From: Pseudomonas viridiflava | Lineage (GTDB): Bacteria > Pseudomonadota > Gammaproteobacteria > Pseudomonadales > Pseudomonadaceae | Reading direction: 5' to 3' | Length of the DNA stretch: 64,000 nt | Assembly (NCBI RefSeq): GCF_001642795.1 | Contig: NZ_LKEH01000025.1 | Location: 272,113 to 336,112 of the forward strand | Shown here: one piece after another, positions 36,375 through 45,384 of the stretch | Position numbering within the stretch: position 1 is the stretch's first letter | Layout of the letters: the number at the start of each line of letters is the position of its first letter | Notes under the pieces: generated by a model | Databases searched by the model: none | What the model saw: only the letters and a program-made list of their open reading frames with translations | What the model was told of the DNA's origin: nothing | Made by a program: the position numbers and the translations under genes

Positions 36375-37424
36375 TTACAGGCGCGGGTAGTCGATGTAAC
36401 CCACCGGACCCTTGGCGTAGAAGGTCTCCGGGTGCGCTTCATTCAACGGCGCATCGCTGGCCAGCCGCTCCGGCAGATCCGGGTTGGCAATGTAAGGAAC
36501 ACCCCAGGCCACTGCGTCGGCCTTGCCCTCTGCCAACCAGGCATTGGCGCTGTCCTTGGTGAACTTCTCGTTGGCGATGTACACGCCGCCGAAGTCTTTC
36601 TTCAACTGTGGGCCGAGGCTGTCGCTGGCGTCACGCTCGCGTGCACAGATGAATGCAATCCCGCGCTTGCCCAGCTCTTTGGCGACATAGCTGAAGGTTT
36701 CGGCCAGGTTATCGTCGCCCATGTCATGCAGGTCGGCGCGAGGCGAAAGGTGTACGCCGACACGGCCAGCGCCCCAGACGTCAATGGCAGCGTCCGTCAC
36801 TTCCAGCAGCAGGCGGGCACGGTTTTCCAGCGAACCACCGTACTGATCAGTGCGCTGGTTGGTGCTGGTCTGCAGGAACTGGTCGAGCAGGTAACCGTTG
36901 GCGCCGTGAATCTCCACGCCGTCAAAACCTGCGGCCTTGGCGTTTTCCGCGCCGACACGGTAGGCGTCGACGATGTCACCGATTTCCGCCAGCTCCAGCG
37001 CACGTGGCGTCGGATATGACGTGATAGGGCGCACCAGACTCACATGGCCTTCAGGCTGGATGGCGCTCGGCGCAACCGGCGCTTCACCGTTCAGGTACTG
37101 CGGGTGAGAGATACGGCCCACGTGCCACAGTTGCAGGACGATACGCCCGCCAGCGCCGTGCACGGCCTTGGTGATGTTGCTCCAGCCGCGCACCTGATCG
37201 TTGGACCAGATACCGGGGGTGTCTGGATAGCCGACGCCCATCGGCGTCACGGAAGTGGCTTCGCTGATGATCAGGCCGGCCGATGCGCGCTGTACGTAAT
37301 ACTCGGCCATCAGCGCGTTGGGCACACGGCCTTCGTCGGCGCGGCAGCGGGTCAGCGGCGCCATGATGATGCGGTTTGGCAGTTGCAGATCGCCAATCGT
37401 GATCGGGTCAAAGATAGTCGTCAT
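36375..37424 (-). CDS. xenB: Xenobiotic reductase XenB (Old Yellow Enzyme)
   Basis: A 349-residue FMN-dependent ene-reductase of the OYE family. N-terminal NRIIMAPLTRCRA, the SEATSVTPMGVGYPDTPGIW segment, active-site pair in EIHGANGYLLDQFLQ and the C-terminal phosphate-binding region fit XenB, which reduces nitroesters and activated alkenes with NADPH. It is the last gene of a pyeR-pyeM-xenB operon (gap 21 bp), so it should be repressed by the ArsR-type regulator. Confidence 0.92.
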   Translation of the reverse strand: MTTIFDPITIGDLQLPNRIIMAPLTRCRADEGRVPNALMAEYYVQRASAGLIISEATSVTPMGVGYPDTPGIWSNDQVRGWSNITKAVHGAGGRIVLQLWHVGRISHPQYLNGEAPVAPSAIQPEGHVSLVRPITSYPTPRALELAEIGDIVDAYRVGAENAKAAGFDGVEIHGANGYLLDQFLQTSTNQRTDQYGGSLENRARLLLEVTDAAIDVWGAGRVGVHLSPRADLHDMGDDNLAETFSYVAKELGKRGIAFICARERDASDSLGPQLKKDFGGVYIANEKFTKDSANAWLAEGKADAVAWGVPYIANPDLPERLASDAPLNEAHPETFYAKGPVGYIDYPRL

Positions 37425-37445
37425 GTGTCGAATCCTCTTAATTGA

Positions 37446-38612
37446 TCAATGAGTTGCCGGGGCCAGATCGGGGTTGCCGGTCTGACGGAAAGTAATCAGG
37501 GTGATGAGCAGCGCGAGCACTGCAAGGACCGCGGCGGCCAACGGCACGCGGGTCAGGCCCAGGCCATGGGCAATGACGCTGCCGCCGATCCAGGCACCCA
37601 GTGCGTTGCCGACGTTGAACGCGCCGATGTTCAGTGTGGACACCAGATTGGGTGCGGCCTTGCCGAAGGTCACCACGTTGATCTGCAACGCAGGCACAGC
37701 GGCGAATGCGGCAACGGCCCAGAGGAATAGGGTGATTTCAGTCGGGATCAACGCAGCGCTGGTCCAGCTCAGCGCGGTGGAAATCACGGCCATGGAAATG
37801 AACACGGCAATCAGCGTTGACGACACCTTGCGGTCGGCCATCTTGCCGCCGATCACGTTGCCGACTGTCAGGCCCAGGCCGATCAGCAGCAGCGTCCAGG
37901 TCACGCCCTGAGGGGACACGCCGGTCACATCACCCAGCAGCGGTGCCACGTAGGTGAACAGTGCAAACATCGACGCCGAAAACAAGGCGGTCATGGTCAG
38001 CGACAACCAGATCCCGGCGCCCTTGAGGGCGGCCAGTTCGGCGCGCATGTCGAGCTTCTCTTCGTCACGATTGGTGGGCAGAAAGCGGATCAGGCCGATC
38101 AAGGCAATCACGCCGATGACCGTCACAGCCCAGAAGGTCGAGCGCCAGCCTGCGTATTGACCCAATGCCGTGCCCAGCGGCACGCCCAGCACGTTGGCCA
38201 GCGTCAGACCGGTGAACATCAGGGCCACGGCAGAGGCGCGACGGTTGGCGGGCACCAGACCAGCAGCGACCACCGAGCCGATGCCGAAGAACGCGCCATG
38301 ACACAGTGCAGTCACTACGCGTGCAAACATCAGCACGTCATAGTCGCTGGCCAGCGCGCAAAGCAGATTGCCGACGATGAAAATGCCCATCAGCGTGACC
38401 AGTGCTGCCTTGCGTGGCAGCCTGGCTGTGGCCATCGCCATGAACGGTGCACCGATGGCGACGCCCAGCGCGTAACCGGTCACCAGCCAGCCGGCACCGG
38501 GAATCGACACACCCAGGTCCGCAGCGACATCGGGCAGCAGGCCCATGATGACGAACTCGGTGGTGCCGATGGCGAAGGCGCTCAAGGCCAGAATGAATAG
38601 TGAAAGAGGCAC
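37446..38612 (-). CDS. pyeM: MFS transporter, PyeM-like
   Basis: A 388-residue, 12-helix major facilitator of the AraJ/DHA1 type. The N-terminal helix FILALSAFAIGTTEFVIMGLLPDVA is typical of this subfamily, and RLPRKAALV corresponds to the loop 2-3 motif. The start is GTG, with AAGGAG upstream. It sits between an ArsR-type regulator and xenB, the same order as pyeR-pyeM-xenB in P. aeruginosa. Substrate unknown; drug or metabolite efflux is likely. Confidence 0.88.
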   Translation of the reverse strand: MPLSLFILALSAFAIGTTEFVIMGLLPDVAADLGVSIPGAGWLVTGYALGVAIGAPFMAMATARLPRKAALVTLMGIFIVGNLLCALASDYDVLMFARVVTALCHGAFFGIGSVVAAGLVPANRRASAVALMFTGLTLANVLGVPLGTALGQYAGWRSTFWAVTVIGVIALIGLIRFLPTNRDEEKLDMRAELAALKGAGIWLSLTMTALFSASMFALFTYVAPLLGDVTGVSPQGVTWTLLLIGLGLTVGNVIGGKMADRKVSSTLIAVFISMAVISTALSWTSAALIPTEITLFLWAVAAFAAVPALQINVVTFGKAAPNLVSTLNIGAFNVGNALGAWIGGSVIAHGLGLTRVPLAAAVLAVLALLITLITFRQTGNPDLAPATH

Positions 38613-38641
38613 GGGGGCGTCTCCTTGAAAAAGTGGATGGG

Positions 38642-38956
38642 TCAGGCCGGGTTGTTCAGCTCTTGCACCAGAGCCTCTACGAACGCCTGGATGGTCTCTT
38701 CATTGCGCCTGAAGAAATGCCACTGACCGACCTTCTTGCTGCTGATCAGACCGGCTCGTTGCAGGGTCGCCAGATGCGCAGAAACGGTGGACTGGGAAAG
38801 CCCGGCACGTTGATCGATCTGCCCGGCGCAGACGCCGTGCTCAATCGAGTGTTCCTGAGAGGGAAACGTGGCGCGCGGGTCCTTGAGCCAGGTCAGGATC
38901 TCTCGGCGGACCGGATGGGCCAGCGCTTTGATGATGTCGTCGAGGTCGATGGGCAT
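38642..38956 (-). CDS. pyeR: ArsR-family regulator PyeR-like
   Basis: A 104-residue ArsR/SmtB winged helix repressor. Recognition helix region is AGLSQSTVSAHLATLQRAGLI; the wing follows. The metal-binding ELCVCDL motif of ArsR itself is absent, so the inducer is probably not arsenite. The start at 38956 (MPIDLDDIIKALAHPVRREIL) is the usual family start. It leads the operon pyeR-pyeM-xenB and probably represses it through AT-rich palindromes just upstream. Confidence 0.88.
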   Translation of the reverse strand: MPIDLDDIIKALAHPVRREILTWLKDPRATFPSQEHSIEHGVCAGQIDQRAGLSQSTVSAHLATLQRAGLISSKKVGQWHFFRRNEETIQAFVEALVQELNNPA

Positions 38957-38978
38957 GTCGTTCTCACAGGCGGTGTAG

Positions 38979-39084
38979 CGATATATCGCGATGGAACGAA
39001 CCTTATATCTGTATTTCGCGATATACAAATATGATTTTGGACTTAGCTCATCAAGAATCGGTATATCGGGTTATATCGATATAT
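38979..39084. promoter_or_regulatory. Cluster of ATAT palindromes at the pyeR promoter
   Basis: A perfect 12-bp palindrome GCGATATATCGC is at 38979-38990. Related elements follow, CGCGATATAC near 39025 and ATATCGATATAT near 39073. They lie between pyeR and the divergent acpH, so a single repressor could control both. Confidence 0.65.
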
Positions 39085-39120
39085 GGACCTGAGCCTGAAA
39101 AGCGGCGTACGCTTGTCCTC

Positions 39121-39720
39121 ATGAATTATCTGGCGCATCTCCATCTTGGCGGTCATCGACCCGCCCAATTGCTCGGCAGCCTGTACGGCGACTTTGTCAA
39201 AGGCCCACTGCCGGGGCGTTTTCCTGCGGAGCTTGAAGCGGCTATCCAACTGCATCGCAGCATTGACGCATTCACTGACAATCATCCGTTGATCAAGGCA
39301 TCCATTGCCCGCTTTCCTGCGCAGCGGCGTCGCTATGCGGGCATCATGCTCGACGTGTTTTTCGACCACTGCCTGGCGCGTGACTGGCATCGCTATGCCG
39401 ATCTGCCGCTGGAGGTCTTCACGCGCAAGGTTTACGGCGTGCTGGCTGCCGAGCCGCAACTGCCGGAGCGGCTAGCGTTGATCGCACCGCGCATGGCGGC
39501 GCAGGACTGGCTGGGTTCGTATCGAGAGTTCGGTGTGTTGGAGCAAGTGTTGGGCGGGATTTCCCGGCGTCTTTCAAGGCCGGAAGGGCTGGCAGGCGGC
39601 ATGCAGGAACTGCAAGCGCTTTACCAACCCCTCAGTGCGGACTTCGCTGAGTTCTATCCGCAGTTGCAGGACTTCGCTCAGGCGGCCCTGGCAGGGCGCG
39701 AGACCACTTCGCTTGGTTGA
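39121..39720 (+). CDS. acpH: Acyl carrier protein phosphodiesterase AcpH
   Basis: A 199-residue HD-like enzyme that removes the phosphopantetheine arm from ACP. It has the typical start MNYLAHLHLG, then GSLYGDFVKG, the HRSIDAFTDNHP metal-binding stretch and MLDVFFDHCLARDW. The ATG at 39121 gives the normal family length; an in-frame extension upstream is unconserved and crosses the operator region. No strong ribosome site is visible. Its end overlaps the converging olsA end by 43 bp. Confidence 0.88.
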   Translation: MNYLAHLHLGGHRPAQLLGSLYGDFVKGPLPGRFPAELEAAIQLHRSIDAFTDNHPLIKASIARFPAQRRRYAGIMLDVFFDHCLARDWHRYADLPLEVFTRKVYGVLAAEPQLPERLALIAPRMAAQDWLGSYREFGVLEQVLGGISRRLSRPEGLAGGMQELQALYQPLSADFAEFYPQLQDFAQAALAGRETTSLG

Positions 39721-40469
39721 GCACTTTCGCCGAACAGCGCGACCTGAACCGCTTGTTGTGCCTTGTAGGCCAGAGCGGCGCGTTCCTGATCGGCGGTCTG
39801 GATAGGCGCGAGCAAGTGAATATGCACATCGCTCTGTTCGTTGGCGAACAGGCGGCGCAGGTGCGACAGCAGGTCATCGTCACCAATGAACGGCGCAATC
39901 GGGTCAGGCTTGCCGTCGCGGGAATAGGCAATCGCGACTGGCTGAATCGCCACGCCCGCTTCGATGGCGCTGGACAGCAAACGACCATGGAACGTGCGCA
40001 GGCTTTTGCCGTCGGTAGTGGTGCCTTCCGGGAAGATCAGCAGCGCATTTCCCTGTTGCAGATGACTGCTCATCTGCTTCTGGATCAGGCGACTGTCGCC
40101 CGAACCGCGACGAATGAACAGCGTGCCGGCTTTCAGCGCCAGCCAGCCTGCAACCGGCCAGGTCCGCACTTCGGCCTTGGACAGAAACGACAACGGGGCG
40201 AGCATGCCCAGCAGAGCAATGTCAGTCCATGACACATGATTGCTGACCCACAGCATCGGCTTGCGCGGCAGCTCGCCTGTGACGGTCACACGAAACGGCA
40301 GGGCATGGGTCAGGCGCGCCATGAACCAGCGGCTCCAGCGCTGACGGCGCTCCATGGAACTGCCGACCTTCAAACGCTCCAGTACCGCAAAGGCCCCGGC
40401 AATTGTCAGCCCCAGCGCAACCACCAATAGCACTCTGACCACGCGGACATAGCCGCGTACCCGGCTCAT
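39678..40469 (-). CDS. olsA: Lyso-ornithine lipid / 1-acylglycerol-3-phosphate acyltransferase OlsA
   Basis: A 263-residue membrane-bound PlsC-family acyltransferase with an N-terminal helix (about 8-30). The catalytic NHVSWTD is the HxxxxD motif and FPEGTTTDG is the acyl-acceptor motif. With OlsB upstream it completes ornithine lipid synthesis, a phosphorus-free membrane lipid. The start overlaps the olsB stop by one base (TGATG). The C terminus overlaps acpH on the other strand. Confidence 0.92.
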   Translation of the reverse strand: MSRVRGYVRVVRVLLVVALGLTIAGAFAVLERLKVGSSMERRQRWSRWFMARLTHALPFRVTVTGELPRKPMLWVSNHVSWTDIALLGMLAPLSFLSKAEVRTWPVAGWLALKAGTLFIRRGSGDSRLIQKQMSSHLQQGNALLIFPEGTTTDGKSLRTFHGRLLSSAIEAGVAIQPVAIAYSRDGKPDPIAPFIGDDDLLSHLRRLFANEQSDVHIHLLAPIQTADQERAALAYKAQQAVQVALFGESAQPSEVVSRPARAA

Positions 40470-41224
40470 CACACCGCCGCCTTGAAGTGACGGGCGTAAC
40501 GTGGGCACAGGTCGTCGCGCTTGAGCAGGATGAACACGTCGGCGACCTGGAAATCTTCGTCCCAGCACGGCTCGCCGCAGATTTTTGCACCCAGGCGCAT
40601 GTAAGCCTTGAGCAGCGGTGGCATCTCGCAGATCACGTTGCTTGGAATGTCGAGCGCGGGCAGCGGGTTCTTCGGCTCGGCGCGCAGGTGCTCGTTGCAC
40701 AGGTAGCGTTCACGCAGGCGCTGCATGATCGCGTGGGCCTGAATGCCGCCGTCCTGCATCGGGATACTTGCGCACCCCATCAGGTAGCTGTAGCCGCCTT
40801 CATTCAGCACTTCAGCCAGCTCGCTCCACAACACCGCAATGGTGCCGCCGTTACGGTAGGCCGGGTCCACGCAGGTGCGACCCAGCTCCAGAATCGGGCC
40901 TTGCAGATGAACCAGCCCGTGCAGACTGAATTCCTCTTCACTGTAGAAGCGGCCCAGTGTCGTGGCCGCCTTGTGATCGAGCAATCGTGTGGTCGCCACC
41001 AGTCGCCCGGTGTTCAGATCACGTACGCCGATGTGCGAGCAATGCACGTCGTAGTCGTCGATATCCAGACCTTGTTCGGCACCGTTGAGGCGGGCGTTGA
41101 ACTCCTCGCTGAACACGCTGAAACGCAAGGCCTGTGCTTCCTGCAAGGCTCGCGCTCCCGTCAGGCGCTCGGCCTGAAGACGGCGTTCAGAAGTGTTTTC
41201 ACGAATGCGTGCGATCTGGGTCAT
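40469..41224 (-). CDS. olsB: L-ornithine N-acyltransferase OlsB
   Basis: A 251-residue GNAT-like acyltransferase that transfers a 3-hydroxyacyl chain from ACP to ornithine. Hallmarks are [24 protein letters not shown], the acyl-ACP-binding [15 protein letters not shown] and the MGCASIP strand. The ATG at 41224 is chosen because GGAG lies 6 bp upstream; an ATG at 41236 is possible. It forms a coupled operon with olsA. Confidence 0.93.
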   Translation of the reverse strand: MTQIARIRENTSERRLQAERLTGARALQEAQALRFSVFSEEFNARLNGAEQGLDIDDYDVHCSHIGVRDLNTGRLVATTRLLDHKAATTLGRFYSEEEFSLHGLVHLQGPILELGRTCVDPAYRNGGTIAVLWSELAEVLNEGGYSYLMGCASIPMQDGGIQAHAIMQRLRERYLCNEHLRAEPKNPLPALDIPSNVICEMPPLLKAYMRLGAKICGEPCWDEDFQVADVFILLKRDDLCPRYARHFKAAV

Positions 41225-41373
41225 ACGAATCTCCATGAGCCAGCCTTACGAAATGGCCGGTCGACTGAATTGTCCAAGCGCTTTGCTGTAGTTGCAGGCT
41301 AGGGAGATGCCGTGTCATGCCCATGAAGCTTTGGTGATGGTTGTGTGACGGCCGCAGCGCGCGTGATCCTTCG

Positions 41374-41407
41374 CGCTCTGCGTCTGCTGCTGGAGTGACG
41401 CAGAGCG
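41374..41407. repeat. Divergent REP-like hairpin
   Basis: CGCTCTGCGTC (41374-41384) pairs perfectly with GACGCAGAGCG (41397-41407). The core resembles the REP at 41613-41721 with substituted arms. Confidence 0.6.
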
Positions 41408-41463
41408 TCACGGGCTGGAGGGTTGATCCTTCTACGCAAATCTCTTGGATAAACACAAACCCC

Positions 41464-41549
41464 GTGGGAGGCGGCTTGCCGGCGATGGCGTCAGTTCAGT
41501 CACTGATCGGTCGCTCCAGAAAAAGCATCGCCGGCAAGCCGCCTCCCAC
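41464..41549. repeat. Long perfect inverted repeat, Pseudomonas intergenic family
   Basis: 24-bp arms (41464-41487 and 41526-41549, beginning GTGGGAGGCGGCTTGCC) are exact reverse complements around a 38-bp spacer. The sequence belongs to a repeat widely scattered between Pseudomonas genes. Confidence 0.8.
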
Positions 41550-41612
41550 AGTAGTCCGTGGTTGCAGCAAAACTCGGGTGCATGGGCATGATCGGCGTGC
41601 TTGAGGTCACTC

Positions 41613-41721
41613 TGATCGTTCCCACGCTGCGTGGTAACGCCTCCTGGGACGCTCCGCGTCCGCTGTTGAGGTGACGCGCGGAGCGTCACGGGATGCATGC
41701 CCACGCGGATAGGCACGATCA
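41613..41721. repeat. Paired REP (BIME-like) element
   Basis: Two inverted REP copies: TGATCGTTCCCACGCTG with GACGCTCCGCGTC, then GACGCGCGGAGCGTC with GGCACGATCA. It closes a 550-bp gene-free stretch between olsB and the hydrolase gene (41237-41788) which otherwise holds only the two repeats before it. Confidence 0.8.
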
Positions 41722-41788
41722 GGCATTCAGCCGCACGCTTGTCATAAACCCCTGCTACTGTGCCCGGATCATTTTGCGAGGACTCGTC

Positions 41789-42895
41789 ATGCTGTCTCGG
41801 TTGGCTCGCTTGTTTCTGTTGGTAGTTCTGGGTGCAAACGCATTGAACGCACAGGCCGAAACCTGGCCCGGCGAGCAATGGTCTTCCCGACCGGCCCCCC
41901 GCAGCGCCGCACTCGATGCACTGGAAACCTACGCCTTCCCGCCCCGCGATGAAGCCAACCGCACAGGCGTGCGCACCGATGCGTTGCTGGTGATCCGCGA
42001 CGGCGAGATCGTCTATGAGCGCTACGTCGGTGTGACCAACGCAGAAACCCCGCACCTGACCTGGTCGGTCAGCAAAAGCATTCTCGCGACTGTTCTGGGC
42101 GTGGCATTCGGGGAAGGGCGCTTTCAACTGGCAGACCCGGTGGCAAAGTTCTACAAGCCCTTTAGCACTCATCCCGACATCACCGTTCAAGACCTTATGC
42201 ACTGGGCGTCCGGTCTGGACTGGCAGGAAGATTACGAATACGCGCCGCTCAACTCCTCCGTCGTCGCGATGCTGTACACCCGCGGTCGCGACGACATGGC
42301 TCGCTTCACCGCCAGCCACAAGGCCGCCACGACACCGGGCACGCGTTACCTGTATTCCAGCGGCGACAGCACCGTGCTGGCCGCAGCGTTGAAAGGCATG
42401 GTCGGAGCAGAGGCCTACCCAAGCTATCCCTGGACAGCACTGTTCGAGCCGCTCGGCATTCGCAGCGCTGTCTGGGAAACCGATGCCAGTGGTACCTTCG
42501 TAGGGTCGTCCTACGCCTACATGACCGCCCGGGATCTGGCACGCGTCGGCCTGCTGATGCAGCGTGGCGGGCAGTGGCAGGACAAACCATTGCTCAACAA
42601 GGCATGGATGGACTTTGTACTGACGCCCTTCAAGGGTGAGCAGATTCAGGCCAAGGTCGAAGTGCCCGGCGGACAGTGGTGGCTCAACCGCACGGCCGAC
42701 GGAGGCAGCGGCCCTTGGCCCGATGCGCCCGCTGATACCTTCGCCGCGCTCGGCCATTGGGGGCAGGCGCTCTACGTGATCCCCAGCCAGAAACTGGTGA
42801 TCGTGCGCTACGCCGATGACCGCGACAGCAGCTACGATCACGACCAGATGCTCAAACGCATCCAGGCAGCGTTCGGCAAGGAGAACGGGCAATGA
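41789..42895 (+). CDS. Exported serine hydrolase, beta-lactamase class C family
   Basis: A 368-residue protein with a signal peptide (LARLFLLVVLGANALNAQA) and the class C/6-aminohexanoate hydrolase fold. SVSK is the SxxK nucleophile motif, YSSGD takes the YxN place with a Ser instead of Asn, and a HWGQ segment takes the KTG position. These suit an esterase or amidase more than a true beta-lactamase. The ATG at 41789 has GAGGA 6 bp upstream. The next small gene overlaps it by ATGA. Confidence 0.88.
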   Translation: MLSRLARLFLLVVLGANALNAQAETWPGEQWSSRPAPRSAALDALETYAFPPRDEANRTGVRTDALLVIRDGEIVYERYVGVTNAETPHLTWSVSKSILATVLGVAFGEGRFQLADPVAKFYKPFSTHPDITVQDLMHWASGLDWQEDYEYAPLNSSVVAMLYTRGRDDMARFTASHKAATTPGTRYLYSSGDSTVLAAALKGMVGAEAYPSYPWTALFEPLGIRSAVWETDASGTFVGSSYAYMTARDLARVGLLMQRGGQWQDKPLLNKAWMDFVLTPFKGEQIQAKVEVPGGQWWLNRTADGGSGPWPDAPADTFAALGHWGQALYVIPSQKLVIVRYADDRDSSYDHDQMLKRIQAAFGKENGQ

Positions 42896-43230
42896 GTAAT
42901 CGTCGAGCGTTCATCCTGCGTCGTCCCTTCACCAGTCTGCTGCTGTTGCTGCTCGCGGCGCTGGCTGTGCTGATCTTCCAGTACCGCGTCGCCCTGCAGG
43001 CGTTTCCGACCATCATCAGCGCGTACACCGCCAAGGAATACTGCTCGTGCCGTTACGTGGTGAACAATCCCGAAGAGTACTGCCGGGCCTACGTCAAACA
43101 GTACGTGCCCAGCACGCTGATCGATGAACCCCAGCAGAAACGTGTGATCGCCAGCGGTCTTGGACGTGTCAGCATCGCCGCCTGGCAAGGGCCGCTGGAA
43201 GGTTGTCGCCTGTTGCCGGAATCGCCATAA
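42892..43230 (+). CDS. Small membrane-anchored protein with four cysteines
   Basis: A 112-residue protein with an Arg-rich N terminus, one transmembrane helix (about 16-36, SLLLLLLAALAVLIFQYR) and a periplasmic part. That part has a CSC pair, a third Cys in EYCRAYV and a fourth in LEGCRLLP. It overlaps the hydrolase stop by ATGA and is likely an accessory of that enzyme. The family is uncharacterised but seems conserved in Pseudomonas. Confidence 0.75.
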   Translation: MSNRRAFILRRPFTSLLLLLLAALAVLIFQYRVALQAFPTIISAYTAKEYCSCRYVVNNPEEYCRAYVKQYVPSTLIDEPQQKRVIASGLGRVSIAAWQGPLEGCRLLPESP

Positions 43231-43311
43231 CAGACGCTGGACGAACGGAGCGGTTTGCCAGCGGTCTGACAGGCGGATAAGGTGCTTCTCAATTGCCCGC
43301 CCGGAGTCTGC

Positions 43312-43893
43312 ATGCTCAACCTGCCTCGCCTGCTGTTGGCCCTTCTGGCCACAGCGGCGCTTCCTGCCCACGCCAGTTGGTATCTGGATAACGAGTCATC
43401 ACGCCTGTCGTTCACCTCCACCAAAAACGCCGATATCGCCGAAGTGCATCGCTTTCTGGTACTGCACGGCAAGGTTGATGACAAGGGGCTGGCCGAGGTG
43501 GAAGTCGAACTGGAATCGGTCAGTACCGGCATCGCCCAGCGTGACGAGCGACTGCGTGATCAAGTGTTTCAGATAGGCCAGTTTCCCGCTGCCAGAATCA
43601 ACGCCCGACTCGACATGCGCCCCATCAACGCCCTGGCGCCGGGCGCGCAGCTGGAGTTGCGCCTGCCGCTGTCGGTCAGCCTGCGTGGCAAGACCCACAC
43701 CTACAACGCCGAATTGCTGGCCACGCGTCTGGATGATCGACGCTTCCAGGTCGTGACGCTCGAGCCTTTGGTGGTTCACGCTCAGGACTTCGATCTGGTG
43801 CCGGATTTCAACGCATTGCGCACTCACGCAAGTCTGTCGGCGATCAGCCTGTCGGTGCCCGTTGGCGCCGTCCTGATCTTCACGGCGCGCTGA
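43312..43893 (+). CDS. YceI-family periplasmic lipid-binding-like protein
   Basis: A 193-residue protein with a signal peptide (LLLALLATAALPAHA) and the YceI beta-barrel pattern SWYLDNESSRLSFTSTKNADIAEVH. YceI proteins bind isoprenoid-like molecules in the periplasm. The ATG at 43312 lies 6 bp after CCGGAG; an upstream GTG is less likely. The cardiolipin synthase gene starts 1 bp after the stop, so the two are probably translated together. Confidence 0.88.
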   Translation: MLNLPRLLLALLATAALPAHASWYLDNESSRLSFTSTKNADIAEVHRFLVLHGKVDDKGLAEVEVELESVSTGIAQRDERLRDQVFQIGQFPAARINARLDMRPINALAPGAQLELRLPLSVSLRGKTHTYNAELLATRLDDRRFQVVTLEPLVVHAQDFDLVPDFNALRTHASLSAISLSVPVGAVLIFTAR

Positions 43894-43894
43894 C

Positions 43895-45052
43895 ATGAGC
43901 AGTGCGATCTTTCCGTGGCGTGAAAACAACCAGTTCAAACTGCTCATCGACGGCCCTGCGTTCTTCCCGCGCATGATTGCCGCCATCGACCGCGCCGAGC
44001 AGCAGGTCGATCTGGAACTGTATCTGGTCGAGGCAGGCGCCTGTGCCGACGCAATGGTGCGAGCACTGGTAGACGCCGCCCGGCGTGGCGTCATCGTGCG
44101 CTGCCTGTTCGACGACTTTGGCTCCAAAGCCTTCAACGCTGGCCTGCGCAAACAATTGACCGATGCCGGTGTAATCCTGCGCTTCTACAACGCGATCCAC
44201 TGGCGCCGCGGCCTGCGCAACTTCTACCGCGACCATCGCAAAATATTGGTAGTGGACAAGACCCTGGCCGTGGTCGGCGGCACCGGCGTGACCGACGAAT
44301 TCTGGGAACCGGACAAGGACGTGAGCCAGTGGCACGAGGTGATGGTGGAAATCACCGGCCCGCTGGTAATGGACTGGCAAGCGCTGTTCAACCGACAGTT
44401 TCACGTCAACCCGCGCCGCACCGCCTGGCGACCGAAAGAAAACTTTGGCCTTACGCACCTGCCCAACGCTCCGGTCTCCGGAGAAGGGCTGGGCCGCGTG
44501 GCCTACGCTGACTCACGTCAGCATCGCGACATCCTGCAATCACTGGTGCGCGCCCTGAACACCGGCCAGAAACGCATCTGGCTGGCGACGCCGTACTTCC
44601 TGCCCACCTGGAAAGTCCGTCGCTCCCTGCGCAGAGCCGCAGCGCGTGGCGTCGATGTGCGTTTGCTGCTCACCGGACCACGCACCGATCACCCGTCCGT
44701 GCGCTACGCAGGCCATCGTTACTACCCGCGCCTGTTACGCGCTGGCGTGAAAATCTTCGAATACCAGCCGTGCTTCCTGCACCTGAAAATGGTCCTGATC
44801 GACGACTGGGTCAGCATCGGCTCGTGCAACTTCGACCACTGGAACCTGCGCTTCAACCTGGAAGCCAACGTCGAAGCCCTCGACCCGACGCTGACGAAAG
44901 ACGTCGTCGCCAGCTTCGAAAAAGACTTCGCCCTGAGCGCCGAAACCACCCTGGCCGACTGGAAAGCCCGGCCACTGTGGCGACGCGTGAAACAGCGTCT
45001 CTGGGGCTGGATCGACCGGCTGGTGGTCAACCTGCTGGATCAGCGTAACTGA
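43895..45052 (+). CDS. clsB: Phospholipase D-family cardiolipin synthase, ClsB-like
   Basis: A 385-residue PLD-superfamily enzyme with two HKD motifs: HRKILVVD followed by GGTGVTDEFW (about 110-135), and HLKMVLID followed by GSCNFDHWN (about 295-320). No N-terminal membrane helices, unlike ClsA, and a basic C terminus. It should condense phosphatidylglycerol-type lipids. It follows YceI by one base. Confidence 0.85.
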   Translation: MSSAIFPWRENNQFKLLIDGPAFFPRMIAAIDRAEQQVDLELYLVEAGACADAMVRALVDAARRGVIVRCLFDDFGSKAFNAGLRKQLTDAGVILRFYNAIHWRRGLRNFYRDHRKILVVDKTLAVVGGTGVTDEFWEPDKDVSQWHEVMVEITGPLVMDWQALFNRQFHVNPRRTAWRPKENFGLTHLPNAPVSGEGLGRVAYADSRQHRDILQSLVRALNTGQKRIWLATPYFLPTWKVRRSLRRAAARGVDVRLLLTGPRTDHPSVRYAGHRYYPRLLRAGVKIFEYQPCFLHLKMVLIDDWVSIGSCNFDHWNLRFNLEANVEALDPTLTKDVVASFEKDFALSAETTLADWKARPLWRRVKQRLWGWIDRLVVNLLDQRN

Positions 45053-45058
45053 AGGGAA

Positions 45059-45076
45059 GGGGCCGGCAACGGCCCC
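45059..45076 (+). terminator. GC-rich hairpin after clsB
   Basis: GGGGCCG-GCAA-CGGCCCC: a 7-bp stem with a GNRA tetraloop, without a T-run. It may be a weak terminator or mRNA end-protecting structure shared with the converging DUF3077 gene. Confidence 0.5.
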
Positions 45077-45085
45077 GCGTGCGTA

Positions 45086-45328
45086 TCAAGCCGGCTGGAC
45101 AATACTGTCGAGCGAGCGATCCACCATGGCCTTGGCCAGCTCCGCCATGTGCAACACCGCAAACACCAGATCCCGGCTCGTGCCCTCGGCGTTATCGCCC
45201 GACTCGTAAGCGGTGGTGATGATGCAGCGCAACAGGTCCGAGGCGTAGTTGAGCGCTTCTTCCTGGGTGACGGATTGGTTGATGGTGTAGAGCGCGTTTG
45301 GTGGATCGGGGATGAGTTTTTGTAGCAT
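45086..45328 (-). CDS. DUF3077 small protein
   Basis: An 80-residue, helical protein (EEALNYASDLLRCIITTAYE ... DLVFAVLHMAELAKAMVDRSL) matching DUF3077, common and multicopy in Pseudomonas, of unknown function. Its leader on the same strand contains a compact structured RNA (45385-45462) preceded by a terminator, so expression is probably controlled at RNA level. Confidence 0.8.
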   Translation of the reverse strand: MLQKLIPDPPNALYTINQSVTQEEALNYASDLLRCIITTAYESGDNAEGTSRDLVFAVLHMAELAKAMVDRSLDSIVQPA

Positions 45329-45384
45329 CTGTCTTTATCCTCGCTTGTTTAAGGAGCAGTCACCCGTCGCTACCAAACGATTGG

